Assembly (NCBI GenBank): GCA_934647945.1
Contig: CAKUFK010000019.1
Span: forward strand, 1 to 48,734
Direction: 5' to 3'
Length of the DNA stretch: 48,734 nt
DNA from: an uncultured Eubacteriales bacterium
Lineage (GTDB): Bacteria; Bacillota; Clostridia; Oscillospirales; Acutalibacteraceae
The first letter of the stretch is position 1; the number at the start of each line of letters is the position of its first letter. Below the pieces are notes generated by a model. It worked only from the letters and a program-made list of their open reading frames with translations. It was not told the DNA's origin and made no database searches. The translations under genes were made by a program, and so were the position numbers. Positions 31,605 to 40,184 of this stretch are shown here, in pieces.

Positions 31605-32327
31605 TTATATATCCTCGTCCGGACCCTTGTCGAGGACTTTTTCCTCCCCTGCCGGCATGGCCGGGGCGACGGCGTCGTTGAGATTGGGATGGATGCCGGT
31701 CTCCACAAAAATCGCCCATTCCGCGATGTTGGTGGCGTGATCGCCGATCCGCTCGATGTATTTGGCAATGAACATGAAATCCACCGTCGAGGGCACGGAA
31801 GAGGGATGGTGTTCGAGCTGCCCGCACAAATCGAGGATGGAGGAGGAAAACAGCGCGTCCACCTCGTCGTCCATGCCGCAGACCGTACGGGCGGCTTCGG
31901 CGTCCCGGCGCAGATAGGCGTCCAGCGCCCCGGCGAACATGGACCTGGCTTTTCCGAACATCCGCAACAGCCTGGGAGAGGCCGTTTGGCCCGCCATGCC
32001 CGCCACGGTGGACAGGATTTCGCAGATATCCGCGCACTGGTCGGCCACCCGCTCCATATCGGTCAGGATTTTCAGGGTGGCGGTGATGACCCGCAGATCC
32101 CGGGCCAGCGGCTGCTGGAGGGCCAGCAGGTTCATACAGCTGTGCTCGATGGTCTTTTCCATGGTGTTGATCTCGGCGTCCCGGGGGACGATCCGCCGGG
32201 CCAGAGGCCGGTCCATGGATTTCAGGCAGCGGATGGCGTCCTGCATGAGTGCGTCCACCCGGCGGCCCATCTCCGCCAGATCGGCGTGCAGGCGGGCGAG
32301 TTCCTCGTCGAACAGGGTTCTGGGCAT
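31605..32327 (-). CDS. phoU: Phosphate transport system regulator PhoU
   Basis: A 240-residue all-helical PhoU with the two repeated three-helix domains. Conserved metal-binding stretches are IVPRDAEINTMEKTIEH in repeat 1 and the MFIAKYIERIGDHATNIAEW motif in repeat 2. It links the Pst transporter with PhoR to hold kinase activity off when phosphate is sufficient. It lies between pstB (16 bp) and the response regulator gene. Confidence 0.95.
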   Translation of the reverse strand: MPRTLFDEELARLHADLAEMGRRVDALMQDAIRCLKSMDRPLARRIVPRDAEINTMEKTIEHSCMNLLALQQPLARDLRVITATLKILTDMERVADQCADICEILSTVAGMAGQTASPRLLRMFGKARSMFAGALDAYLRRDAEAARTVCGMDDEVDALFSSSILDLCGQLEHHPSSVPSTVDFMFIAKYIERIGDHATNIAEWAIFVETGIHPNLNDAVAPAMPAGEEKVLDKGPDEDI

Positions 32328-32343
32328 ATCGTTCGCTCCTTTG

Positions 32344-33105
32344 TCAGCCGAAACGGCCGGTTATGTAATCCTCGGTGCGCTTGTCGGACGGGGTGCTGAA
32401 CATAACGGCAGTCTCCCCATATTCCACCAGCTCCCCCAGCAGGAAAAATGCTGTCTTGTCGGCGATCCGTCCCGCCTGCTGCATGTTGTGGGTGACCACC
32501 ACCACGGTATAGTCCTTTTTCAGCTCCTGCATCAAATCCTCGATTTTGAGGGTGGAGATGGGGTCGAGCGCGGAGGTGGGTTCATCCATGAGCAGGACGT
32601 CCGGTTCCACCGCCAGGGCGCGGGCGATGCACAGCCGCTGCTGCTGCCCACCCGACAGGCCCAGGGCGGATTTGTGCAGCCTATCCCCCACCTCGTCCCA
32701 GAGGGCGGCCCCCCGCAGAGAGCGTTCCACCAGTTCGTCAAGCTTCTTTTTTGATTTGATGCCGTGGACCCGGGGGCCGTAGGCGATGTTGTCATATACG
32801 CTCATGGGAAACGGGTTCGGCTTCTGGAACACCATGCCCGCCCGCCGGCGCAGCAGGGTGACGTCGGTGCGGGGATCGTAGATATCCTCGCCGTCGATCG
32901 AGACGTTCCCCGTGATGCGGCAGTTCGGAATGAGATCATTCATCCGGTTGAGGGTCTTGATACAGGTGGATTTGCCGCAGCCCGACGGCCCGATGAAGGC
33001 TGTGATCTCATGAGAGGGGATCTCCATGGTAATGCCCTTCAGAGCCTCGAAGTCCCCGTAATGCAGATGCAGGTCCTGAATCGAAATCTTGGTTTGGGAT
33101 GCCAT
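32344..33105 (-). CDS. pstB: Phosphate ABC transporter ATP-binding protein PstB
   Basis: A 253-residue ATPase of the Pst phosphate importer. Walker A is GPSGCGKST (39-47), followed by the Q-loop FQKPNPFPMSVYDNI, signature LSGGQQQR, Walker B VLLMDEPTSALDP and the H-loop THNMQQA. The NPFPMS sequence is diagnostic of PstB. ATG 33105 has AAGGA upstream; the frame is open for ten further codons. It lies 30 bp after pstA. Confidence 0.96.
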   Translation of the reverse strand: MASQTKISIQDLHLHYGDFEALKGITMEIPSHEITAFIGPSGCGKSTCIKTLNRMNDLIPNCRITGNVSIDGEDIYDPRTDVTLLRRRAGMVFQKPNPFPMSVYDNIAYGPRVHGIKSKKKLDELVERSLRGAALWDEVGDRLHKSALGLSGGQQQRLCIARALAVEPDVLLMDEPTSALDPISTLKIEDLMQELKKDYTVVVVTHNMQQAGRIADKTAFFLLGELVEYGETAVMFSTPSDKRTEDYITGRFG

Positions 33106-33135
33106 GCTGTCGTTCCTTCCTTTCCTGTACCCCAC

Positions 33136-34044
33136 TCATCCGCCTTTTTTCAGCAGGCGGGAGAGCAGGCCGGCCAGCCGGTTGAGGATAAACACCAGTA
33201 TCAGCAATACTGCCGCGGTGGCAAAGGCGATGTTGAATGCGTCGGGATCCACCGCCTCCCGGGCGGTCTGGTATAGGTGCAGGGTCAGGGTGCGGCCGCT
33301 GTTCAGGATATGCCCGAACAGGCTTTTCGGCATCCCGGTGGCCAGTCCCGAAGTCAGGATCAACGCCGCCGATTCCCCCACGATCCGTCCCATCCCCAGG
33401 ATGACGGCGGTGAGGACGCCGGGCATGGCGCAGGGCAGCACCATCCCCATTACAACCCGCAGCCGGCTCGCCCCCAAAGCCAGCGCCCCTTCCTTGTAGC
33501 TTTCAGGGACGGCCAGGAGGGATTCTTCCGTGGTGCGCACGATGGTGGGCAGGATGCAGAGCGTCATGGTCAGGCAGCCCGCCAGGATCGAAGTGCCGAG
33601 CCCCAGCATATGGCAGAACACGGTGTAGCCGAACAGGCCGAACAGCACCGACGGCACGCCCGAGAGCACCTCGGTGGCGAAGCGGATAACCCGCACCAGC
33701 CGCCCCTGCTTCGCATACTGGGTCAGATAGATCGCGCTGGACAGGCCGACGGGGGTGACGATCACCAAGGTGAGCACCACGATGTACAAGGTACTGATCA
33801 GCATGGGCAGGATCCCCCGCCTCGCCTCATCCCGGGCGGAATAGGTGCCGGTCAGGAACTCCCAGGAGACGTGGGGCAGGCCGTTTATCAGAATATACCC
33901 GATCAGCCCGACGAGCACCGCCACAGTCAGTGCGGCGCAGAAGACGATCAGAGCGCCGAGAAGGGCGTCCTTCGGGCGCCGGCGTTTCCGGTGCAGGGAC
34001 AGGGTCCCCGCCGGGGTGAAGGCCGCCCTCTCATTCCTTGCCAT
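33136..34044 (-). CDS. pstA: Phosphate ABC transporter permease PstA
   Basis: A 302-residue permease with six predicted helices and the cytoplasmic EAA loop (ESYKEGALALGASRLRVVMGMVLP is the matching region). VLSGVPSVLFGLFGY is a PstA/PstC hallmark. It overlaps the 3' end of pstC by 14 bp, implying coupled translation. It pairs with PstC to form the membrane channel energised by PstB. Confidence 0.95.
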   Translation of the reverse strand: MARNERAAFTPAGTLSLHRKRRRPKDALLGALIVFCAALTVAVLVGLIGYILINGLPHVSWEFLTGTYSARDEARRGILPMLISTLYIVVLTLVIVTPVGLSSAIYLTQYAKQGRLVRVIRFATEVLSGVPSVLFGLFGYTVFCHMLGLGTSILAGCLTMTLCILPTIVRTTEESLLAVPESYKEGALALGASRLRVVMGMVLPCAMPGVLTAVILGMGRIVGESAALILTSGLATGMPKSLFGHILNSGRTLTLHLYQTAREAVDPDAFNIAFATAAVLLILVFILNRLAGLLSRLLKKGG

Positions 34045-35368
34045 CGATCCTCACCCCCCTCTTGGACAGCGCGGTAAAGGCAATGTTGACGATCATGATA
34101 AAGACGAACAGGACCAGGCCGATGCTGAACAGAGCCTGACGGTGGAGGCCCGAGGAATAGCTCAGCTCCAGCACCACCCCGGTGGTCAGGGGACGGACGG
34201 CCTTGAGAAGCTCCGGGAAATTGACCGTATTCCCGCACACCATGATGACCGCCATGGTTTCCCCGATAGCCCGGCCCACCCCCAGGATCACCCCGGCCAG
34301 GATTCCCGACCGGGCGGCGGGGAGCATCACCCGGAATATGGTGCCGATCCGGGTATTCCCCAAGGCCAGGGAAGCCTCCCGATAGGAAGCGGGCACCGCC
34401 CGCAGGGCGGTTTCGGATACCTGGATGATGGTGGGCAGCACCATGACCGCCAGAATTAGGATCATCGCGAGAAGGCTGTCCCCGATGGATCCCGGGAACA
34501 TCCGGCGGATGAACGGCACCACCACCATCATGCCGAAAAAGCCGTAGATGACAGAGGGGATCCCGGCGAGAAGCTCCACCGCCGGCCGGACCAGCCCTGC
34601 CAGCCTGCGGGGGGCCAGCTCGGCGAGGAACACCGCCGTGAGCACCCCCACCGGCACCCCGATGAGAATGGCGCCGCCCATCCCTGCAATCGAAGCGAGG
34701 ATCATATAGAGGATCCCGTACTGCCCCTGATTGGGGCTCCAGACCGTACCGGTCAGAAACTCAAACAGACCGATTTCCGCGATGGCGGGGGCCCCCGCCG
34801 CGATCATATAGAGTGTAATGACCGCTACCGAGCCGACGGACAGGCAGGCGAACACCCGGAACACCGCCTCCATCAGCCGTTCGGCGCCCCTGGTGGCCTG
34901 GACGGCCACCGCCGCGGCGATCCCGCACAGGGGCACCGCTGCCAGGGGCCAGTGGAAGGCCGTGCTCATCACGCTGGCCCCCGCCTGCATGAAGACGGAG
35001 GACATGGCGTTGCACACCATCATCGCCGCGATCCCGGCGAGAGCCGCCAGAGTGAAACATACGGCGGAGACGCCGGTCCGCCGTAGGAAGAGCAGGATGA
35101 GCCCCGCAGCCGCCAGCAGGGGCGGCAGCAAAACGGCGAGCTTGCCCGTCCACGGAACCGCCACTGCTGTCTCCTGAAACCGCAGGAATCCGGTGACCAT
35201 CTGAAGGGATGTGAAGGTATAGGCCGTTCCGTCCGGCCGGAAGGTCACAAAAGGGAAAAAGAATTGGACGACCAGCAGCCCCGCGGCAGCGGCCGCCAGC
35301 AATGCTGCCGCCCGGCTCCGTATCCGGCTGCGTGCCTCCGCTTTTTCATTGCTCATACTCGCCTGCAT
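34031..35368 (-). CDS. pstC: Phosphate ABC transporter permease PstC with an extra N-terminal membrane domain
   Basis: The C-terminal about 300 residues are an ordinary PstC (ELLAGIPSVIYGFFGMMVVVP; EAA loop ASYREASLALGNTRIGTIFRVMLP). Ahead of it lie about 140 additional residues with four hydrophobic segments (about residues 20-42, 75-95, 100-120 and 140-155), giving 445 residues instead of about 300. The start at ATG 35368 has GGGAGGAT upstream. The extension continues in frame with no internal start near the PstC domain, so it looks like a real fusion. Its role is unknown; it could be a regulatory or assembly element. Confidence 0.92.
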   Translation of the reverse strand: MQASMSNEKAEARSRIRSRAAALLAAAAAGLLVVQFFFPFVTFRPDGTAYTFTSLQMVTGFLRFQETAVAVPWTGKLAVLLPPLLAAAGLILLFLRRTGVSAVCFTLAALAGIAAMMVCNAMSSVFMQAGASVMSTAFHWPLAAVPLCGIAAAVAVQATRGAERLMEAVFRVFACLSVGSVAVITLYMIAAGAPAIAEIGLFEFLTGTVWSPNQGQYGILYMILASIAGMGGAILIGVPVGVLTAVFLAELAPRRLAGLVRPAVELLAGIPSVIYGFFGMMVVVPFIRRMFPGSIGDSLLAMILILAVMVLPTIIQVSETALRAVPASYREASLALGNTRIGTIFRVMLPAARSGILAGVILGVGRAIGETMAVIMVCGNTVNFPELLKAVRPLTTGVVLELSYSSGLHRQALFSIGLVLFVFIMIVNIAFTALSKRGVRIDGKE

Positions 35369-35471
35369 GGCAGATCCTCCCGATCCTCTCTCATATCGAA
35401 GCCCCTGCATGACGGATCCCGCCACGGAAAATCCGGGGCGGGCCGCCTTAAGAGCTATTGGGTATTCTGTC

Positions 35472-36365
35472 TCACCAGAACTTCTGGGGCACCAGGTCGG
35501 CGTCCCGGATCAGCTTCTGCGCTTCATCGGTTTTGAGAAACTCAATGTACGCCTGCACCCGGACATCCTTGGTATCTTTGATATACGCCTGGACGAAGGG
35601 GCGCTGGATAACGTAGGTCTTGTCGGCGATGGTGGATTCGGAGGGGGTCACGCCGCCCACCTTCAGGGCCTTGACTCCGTCGCCCACCGAGGCGAAGGAG
35701 ACATACCCGATCGCGCCTTCATCCGACGCCACCCGGGCCACCACGGCGCCGGTGGAATCGAGGGTCGCGTCATACTGGCAGGCGTCCTTGACCTTCACGA
35801 CCTCTTCAAAGCCGTCCCGGGTACCCGAGCCGGTTTCCCGGCCGATGACGGTGATCGCCTTGTCCGGGCCGCCCACGTCTTTCCAGTTGGTGACTTCCTT
35901 TTTGAAAATAGAGGCGAGCTGCTCGGCCGTCAGATCGGCGGCGGCGTTGTTCTTGTGGACGATAATCGCGATGCCGTCCAAGGCGATGGTGATGGCCTCA
36001 TACTTGCCGTCCGGATTTTCACTGTCCTTGACCGCACGGGAGAGGTTGCCGATCTGGGCCGTACCGTCGTTCAGGGCGGTAATCGCCGCGCCCGAGCCGG
36101 TCGCCTGCAAATCGATGGTCAGCTCGGGATGCTTGTCGCCGAAGGCCTCGCCAAGGGCTCCGCAGACCTTCTCCATCGAGGTGGAACCCGCCATCACCAG
36201 GCTGCCGGTCAGCTTCGCCGCCGTGCTGGTATCGCCCGACCCGCTCTTGCCGGTGTCTGTTCCGGGTACAGACGAGTTGGCGCCCACTTCTCCGGCCGTG
36301 CAGCCCGTCAGTCCGGCCAGTCCCAGCAGGGCCGCCGCGGACAGGGCCATGATTTTTTTCAGCAT
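35472..36365 (-). CDS. pstS: Phosphate-binding lipoprotein PstS
   Basis: A 297-residue substrate-binding lipoprotein. The signal peptide ends at lipobox LTGC with Cys22. A Gly/Ser/Thr-rich linker leads into the PstS domain with phosphate-binding segments VMAGSTSMEK, QATGSGAAITAL and IGRETGSGTRDGF. It is the first gene of the operon; ATG 36365 has GGAGGAA upstream. In a Gram-positive cell it is anchored on the outer face of the membrane. Confidence 0.95.
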   Translation of the reverse strand: MLKKIMALSAAALLGLAGLTGCTAGEVGANSSVPGTDTGKSGSGDTSTAAKLTGSLVMAGSTSMEKVCGALGEAFGDKHPELTIDLQATGSGAAITALNDGTAQIGNLSRAVKDSENPDGKYEAITIALDGIAIIVHKNNAAADLTAEQLASIFKKEVTNWKDVGGPDKAITVIGRETGSGTRDGFEEVVKVKDACQYDATLDSTGAVVARVASDEGAIGYVSFASVGDGVKALKVGGVTPSESTIADKTYVIQRPFVQAYIKDTKDVRVQAYIEFLKTDEAQKLIRDADLVPQKFW

Positions 36366-36428
36366 GCTTGCTTCCTCCTAACAATCTCGTTGTTTTTCTC
36401 TTGTCCGGGGTTCAGTTTAAGTCCCTTC

Positions 36429-36467
36429 TGTTAGGAGGATGTTACGCGCAGTTTAGATCTGCTTTAA
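36429..36467 (-). promoter_or_regulatory. Pho box: four TTAACA-like repeats at 11-bp spacing
   Basis: Read leftward, TTAAAG, CTAAAC, GTAACA and CTAACA occur at 11-bp intervals, about 60-100 bp upstream of the pstS start. This is the tandem-repeat geometry of the Firmicute PhoP binding site (consensus TTAACA with 5-bp gaps). Confidence 0.75.
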
Positions 36468-36525
36468 CTTTTTAACAAGGGCGTTCGCATGCCCGTCTCG
36501 GCGCTTACGCGCCGGTGCCGCATAC

Positions 36526-36558
36526 AAAAAGCCGGATGCTTCCAGAGGAAGCATCCGG
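36526..36558 (-). terminator. Leftward intrinsic terminator upstream of pstS
   Basis: A 12-bp stem (CCGGATGCTTCC/GGAAGCATCCGG), three-base loop, then CTTTTTG on the minus strand. It isolates the pst operon promoter from the GDSL-gene transcript and is a second terminator behind the one at 36687-36719. Confidence 0.85.
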
Positions 36559-36686
36559 GCCAGGGACGATGGGATCCGCCTATAGGCACGATAACCGTTT
36601 TCATTTTTCAGTATACGGCAAGGGTTTGCCGCCTTGGCCCGACGTGACGGCCGGCCAGGCCTGCGGCGGAATCCGTATATCAGCGT

Positions 36687-36719
36687 CAAAAAAGCGGTAC
36701 GCTTTCGGGGCGTACCGCT
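36687..36719 (-). terminator. Terminator of the GDSL hydrolase gene
   Basis: A 10-bp stem AAGCGGTACG/CGTACCGCTT followed leftward by TTTTTT, 16 bp after the gene's stop codon. Confidence 0.85.
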
Positions 36720-36734
36720 TAGTGGCACTCAACA

Positions 36735-37448
36735 TCAGGCGCCCACCGCCCGGTTCCCTTGCACGTCAAGCCCAAAGCCTTCCAAGACCCGCTGGATAAG
36801 GGCGTGCCCTCCGGCGTTTGGATGGATGCCGTCGGCACAGAGGAGCTCCCCATACCGCCGCTCAGACAAAAACGCGTCCCGCACGTCGATCAAGGGCACC
36901 CCGCAGTCCCGTGCGGTCTGGATCACCGCGCCATTATAGCGTTCATGCCACCGATAGATGCGTTCAACATCCCCCAGCCAGAGGAGGATGTTCTCCCGGG
37001 ACAGCCCGCCCCGGGTAAAGAAATCGAAATACCGGCGGGCATGGATGGGCGGAAGGGTGGTCATCACCGGCCGCATCCCTTTTTGCCGCGCCAGGGCCAC
37101 CATCTCCCGCAGCCGCTCCGTAAAAAGGCCTAAAGGCGTTTTGGGCTGGTGCTCTTTTTCCGGCTCCCGCGCAATGGCGGCCCAGTCATAATCGCAGTCG
37201 TTGCCGCCAAACTCGATGAGCGCCGCCTGCGGTTCCACTCCCGCTTCGATATCCCGTTTCATAATGGACAGCCCCTTCGTCACGGTACAGCCCATGCGGG
37301 ACCGGTTGTACAGGGTCAGCCCCAGCGTTCTGGAGGCCCGGTCCGCCGCGTTTTCGGGCAGCAAACCGTACCGGCCCCTCTGTTCGTCGTATACCACGCC
37401 CCGCATGACGCTGTCTCCCCACAGGGCGATGCTGCGAATCTCCTGCAT
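36735..37448 (-). CDS. SGNH/GDSL-family hydrolase
   Basis: A 237-residue cytosolic SGNH hydrolase. Block I is ALWGDSVMRG (nucleophile Ser13), block III is EFGGNDCDYDW (Asn83), and block V is CADGIHPNAGGH with the catalytic Asp and His. The start is ATG 37448 with AGAGGTGAT upstream. It is divergent from the DUF1836 regulator across a 21-bp palindrome, so that regulator probably controls it. The ester substrate is unknown; family members deacetylate sugars or cleave acyl esters. Confidence 0.9.
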   Translation of the reverse strand: MQEIRSIALWGDSVMRGVVYDEQRGRYGLLPENAADRASRTLGLTLYNRSRMGCTVTKGLSIMKRDIEAGVEPQAALIEFGGNDCDYDWAAIAREPEKEHQPKTPLGLFTERLREMVALARQKGMRPVMTTLPPIHARRYFDFFTRGGLSRENILLWLGDVERIYRWHERYNGAVIQTARDCGVPLIDVRDAFLSERRYGELLCADGIHPNAGGHALIQRVLEGFGLDVQGNRAVGA

Positions 37449-37478
37449 CCCGATCACCTCTTTGCAGATAAGCATAGC

Positions 37479-37499
37479 ACATAGTTTTCAAAACTATGT
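37479..37499. promoter_or_regulatory. 21-bp perfect palindromic operator
   Basis: ACATAGTTTT-C-AAAACTATGT lies between the divergent GDSL and DUF1836 genes, about 30 bp upstream of the GDSL start. It is a likely operator, most simply for the adjacent DUF1836 regulator (inference). Confidence 0.65.
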
Positions 37500-37540
37500 T
37501 ACATGATTGTTAACAATTTGTTCTGTGCGTGAGATCCTTC

Positions 37541-37569
37541 TTGAATAGTATGGCAAATCATGTTATACT
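37541..37569 (+). promoter_or_regulatory. Sigma-A promoter for the DUF1836 gene
   Basis: TTGAAT (37541-37546), 17-bp spacer, TATACT (37564-37569), 43 bp upstream of the ATG. Confidence 0.65.
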
Positions 37570-37611
37570 TTATACATTCAAATCGTTCCAAAAGTGGAGG
37601 GAAACGCCCGT

Positions 37612-38193
37612 ATGGAGGAAAAAGAGGAAAAGCTGTGGCAATGGGTGGAATCCGTGCTGCAATATGAGCCGATTTCCTGGTCCCGCCTGCCTGAGCTGGA
37701 TCTCTATATGGACCAGGTCATCACCCTGATGAGCAAAGAGCTCGAGCCTTTTTCCCTGGAAGGGGAGCGGCTTTTGACGCCGAGCATGATCAACAACTAT
37801 GTCAAGGACGGTGTGCTGCCCCGGCCCAATCAAAAAAAATACGGGCGGGAGCATCTCTCCCGCCTTCTCATGATCTGTCTGTTAAAATCGGTGCTGTCCC
37901 TGCCCGAGATCGATTCCACTCTGCGGGGGCTGACCGCCACCCAGCCGATCGGCGATCTGTATCAAGATTTCGCGGACGCCCAGAGCATCGCCCTGCGGGA
38001 GGTTGCCGAACGGGTGGACGCCCTCTCCGACCAGGGGGAAGAGACCATGTACCAGCTCGCCATCGGGCTGGCTCTCGAGGCGAATGCCCGCCGGATCGCC
38101 GCCGCCAGGATCCTCGACAGCCTGACGCCCGAGGCTCCTCCCGAGGCCAGAGAACCCCGGAAATCCCGGAAGGACAAAGGCGACGGCTCTTGA
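37612..38193 (+). CDS. DUF1836 domain protein (MerR-like HTH)
   Basis: A 193-residue DUF1836 protein, common in Firmicutes and thought to be a DNA-binding regulator. The central TPSMINNYVKDGVLPRPNQKKYG is a MerR-like helix-turn-helix plus wing, followed by REHLSRLLMICLLKSVLSLPEI; the C-terminal part is helical and charged. ATG 37612 follows GGAGGG; a GTG at 37594 would add six residues. It shares a divergent region with the GDSL gene. The ligand is unknown. Confidence 0.85.
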   Translation: MEEKEEKLWQWVESVLQYEPISWSRLPELDLYMDQVITLMSKELEPFSLEGERLLTPSMINNYVKDGVLPRPNQKKYGREHLSRLLMICLLKSVLSLPEIDSTLRGLTATQPIGDLYQDFADAQSIALREVAERVDALSDQGEETMYQLAIGLALEANARRIAAARILDSLTPEAPPEAREPRKSRKDKGDGS

Positions 38194-38223
38194 GACGCCG
38201 CCGCATGGAAAGGGGACGATTCT

Positions 38224-38610
38224 TTGAAAAGACGGATGGAAGTCCGCCCGAGCAAACCGGCCGCCGCTTTTGGGCTGGCGGTCGGGGTGGTGTTTATCCT
38301 CCTGGGCTTGTTTGTGGTCATCCCCCAATTCGGCCCCTTCGGCCTCCTCTGGACGGCCGTCGCCCTTATCATCACGATCTTGAACGGCGTCAACGCCTTT
38401 TCGGAAAGGGGCGTCCCGTCGGGGGTGATCCATATCGAGGACGAGGCAGACGGACTGGCTCCGCCACCCGCCGCCGTACCGCCTCAGCCGTCTTCTCCCG
38501 CGAAATCCCCCGAGGAGCGCCTGGAAACTCTGCGCGGCCTGCATCAGCAGGGGCTGATCACGGCCGAGGAGTACGACCGCCGCCGCCGGGAAATCCTGGA
38601 CGAGATATGA
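38224..38610 (+). CDS. Small membrane protein with C-terminal SHOCT domain
   Basis: A 128-residue protein with two adjacent hydrophobic helices (AAAFGLAVGVVFILLGLFVV and FGLLWTAVALIITILNG), a Pro-rich linker, and a C-terminal SHOCT motif (RLETLRGLHQQGLITAEEYDRRRREILDEI). The start is TTG 38224 with AAAGGGG upstream; ATG 38236 is an alternative. It lies 30 bp after the DUF1836 gene and is likely cotranscribed. SHOCT domains are oligomerisation or anchoring modules; no enzymatic role is inferred. Confidence 0.85.
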   Translation: MKRRMEVRPSKPAAAFGLAVGVVFILLGLFVVIPQFGPFGLLWTAVALIITILNGVNAFSERGVPSGVIHIEDEADGLAPPPAAVPPQPSSPAKSPEERLETLRGLHQQGLITAEEYDRRRREILDEI

Positions 38611-38682
38611 GCTTCCATTTGAGGTGACCGCCGGCCGGACGCGCATCGCGCATCCGGCTTTCGTGAAGAGCGAGGTAAACAG

Positions 38683-39203
38683 ATGCCGCGGGATATGCGC
38701 GTCGTTCCTTATGACGGCCAATGGCCCACACAGTTTGAGGCCGTCAAGGCCGCGTTGGCGGCCATTTTTGGTGATCTGGCGGTGGATATCCAGCACGTCG
38801 GTTCCACCTCGATCGTAGGGATGTGGGCAAAGCCGATTCTCGACATCATCGTCCTGGTCACGGATATCGCGGCCGTGGACGGGCTGACGGACCGTATGGA
38901 AATGGCGGGTTATTTCCCAGAGGGGAGCGCGGCATGGCCGGCAGGCGCTACTTTGTCAAGCTGGCGGGCGACGGCGTCAATCACACGCAACACATCCACT
39001 GCTATGAAAAAGAGAATCCGATGGTATTCGATATGCTGTTGTTCCGGGGTTATGTGAGAATGGACCGCGAGTCGTTTGAGCGGTATAAGGCCGTGAAGAT
39101 CGAAGCGTCGCAAAAATTCCGGCATTCCCCGGCGGAATATACCGAATATAAAACCGGGACCGTCCGGGATATTCTGACAAGAGCCAGGCAGCATAGAGAA
39201 TAG
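38683..39203 (+). pseudogene. GrpB family gene with a single frameshift
   Basis: The first part, from ATG 38683 (VVPYDGQWPTQFEAVKA, QHVGSTSIVGMWAKPILDII), and the second part in another frame (GERGMAGRRYFVKLAGDG, NHTQHIHCY, then RDILTRARQHRE to 39203) join smoothly if one G is added to the run of four Gs near 38921-38924. The frame break is in a homopolymer, so a sequencing error is possible; otherwise it is a recent pseudogene. It is a member of the same family as 14065-14655. Confidence 0.85.
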
Positions 39204-39213
39204 CCGCTGACAA

Positions 39214-39250
39214 GCCCGCCGGGGACACTAGGTGTCCCCGGCGGGCGATT
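39214..39250. terminator. Strong bidirectional terminator
   Basis: A 15-bp perfect stem (GCCCGCCGGGGACAC and its complement) with a TAG loop followed by GATTTT. It lies between the convergent GrpB pseudogene and the methyltransferase gene. Confidence 0.8.
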
Positions 39251-39272
39251 TTGCCGGACGGGCGGGATAGCC

Positions 39273-40088
39273 TCACGGCTTTTTGCCGATATACATGGCG
39301 TGCTCCGACCAGTTCAGCAGCTCGGGCAGTTCGATAGTCCGCTTGGCCAGCTCCAGCCACCGTTCGCGCTCGGCCCTGTCCCGCCCGGCCAGATCGAATT
39401 TATTAGGGGCCAAAAACCCCTCCTGCCCGAACAGATGGAGTTTTTCCAGTCCGAATGTCTCCATGAACGGGAGAATGTTCCGCTGATGATGGAAATAAAC
39501 CGATGTAAATCCCGGCCCGCTGTAATCCGTCCCGTTTTCGACCGCCTCGATGAGCGCGAGCGTGGCCGGGTTGTCGGTATCGTCGACGATATGGCCCGGA
39601 TGCTGCAGGTCGTACAGGATCCCGGCAAACGCCAGTATAAACGAGGCGTAAAAGACCCCACCCGGCCTAAGATGCTCCAGCGCGAGATCCACGCTGCGGA
39701 TCCGGTCGGCTTCCTCCTGCAGATGATAGAGCGGCCCCATCAAAAACACATGATCGAAGGTCCCGAGTCCCAACGTCTCCAGTTCCAGACAGTTGGCGGC
39801 GTGGGAGATGAGGGACAGGCCTTGCTCCTCCGCCTTTTGCCGGGCCAGCCGGATATTGCCGGGCGACAGGTCCACCAGAGTGACGGGACAGCCCCTGCGC
39901 GCGTAATGGAGGGCATACCGCCCCGGCCCGCCGCCGATGTCGAGGATGGTATCGCCCGGCTGGATATAGCGGTCCATCATCCAGGTGGTCAGGTCGAATT
40001 CAAATGGATGGGTCTCGAGCCGTTCCCATTCCCGCTCCGCCGTCTCATCATAATACCGTTTCACCGTTTCCATCGCCTCTCGGCTCAT
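39273..40088 (-). CDS. Class I SAM-dependent methyltransferase
   Basis: A 271-residue methyltransferase. Motif I is ILDIGGGPGRYALHYARRG, the acidic residue of motif II is in VTLVDLSPGNIRLA, and motif IV is FDHVFLMGPLYHL. The start is ATG 40088; the upstream in-frame extension is not protein-like. Its substrate (small molecule, protein or nucleic acid) cannot be determined; the N-terminus resembles general methyltransferase-11/UbiE relatives. It is a single gene between the terminator and the prophage junction. Confidence 0.88.
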   Translation of the reverse strand: MSREAMETVKRYYDETAEREWERLETHPFEFDLTTWMMDRYIQPGDTILDIGGGPGRYALHYARRGCPVTLVDLSPGNIRLARQKAEEQGLSLISHAANCLELETLGLGTFDHVFLMGPLYHLQEEADRIRSVDLALEHLRPGGVFYASFILAFAGILYDLQHPGHIVDDTDNPATLALIEAVENGTDYSGPGFTSVYFHHQRNILPFMETFGLEKLHLFGQEGFLAPNKFDLAGRDRAERERWLELAKRTIELPELLNWSEHAMYIGKKP

Positions 40089-40184
40089 ATGTTCCCCGTC
40101 CTTTCCCACAGCACGTCCGTTATCGGTTGATTCTATCATAAACCCGCGCCGAAGTAAACCCGATCTCCTGCCGGCGATGTTTTT

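Noticed and set aside
30531..32399. A 622-codon rightward open frame opposite phoR, phoB and phoU
   Set aside because: It overlaps three clear genes of the pst-pho operon; an antisense shadow of high-GC codon use.
36453..36728. A 91-codon leftward frame between the GDSL gene and pstS
   Set aside because: It spans two intrinsic terminators and the Pho box; no ribosome binding site and no protein-like pattern.
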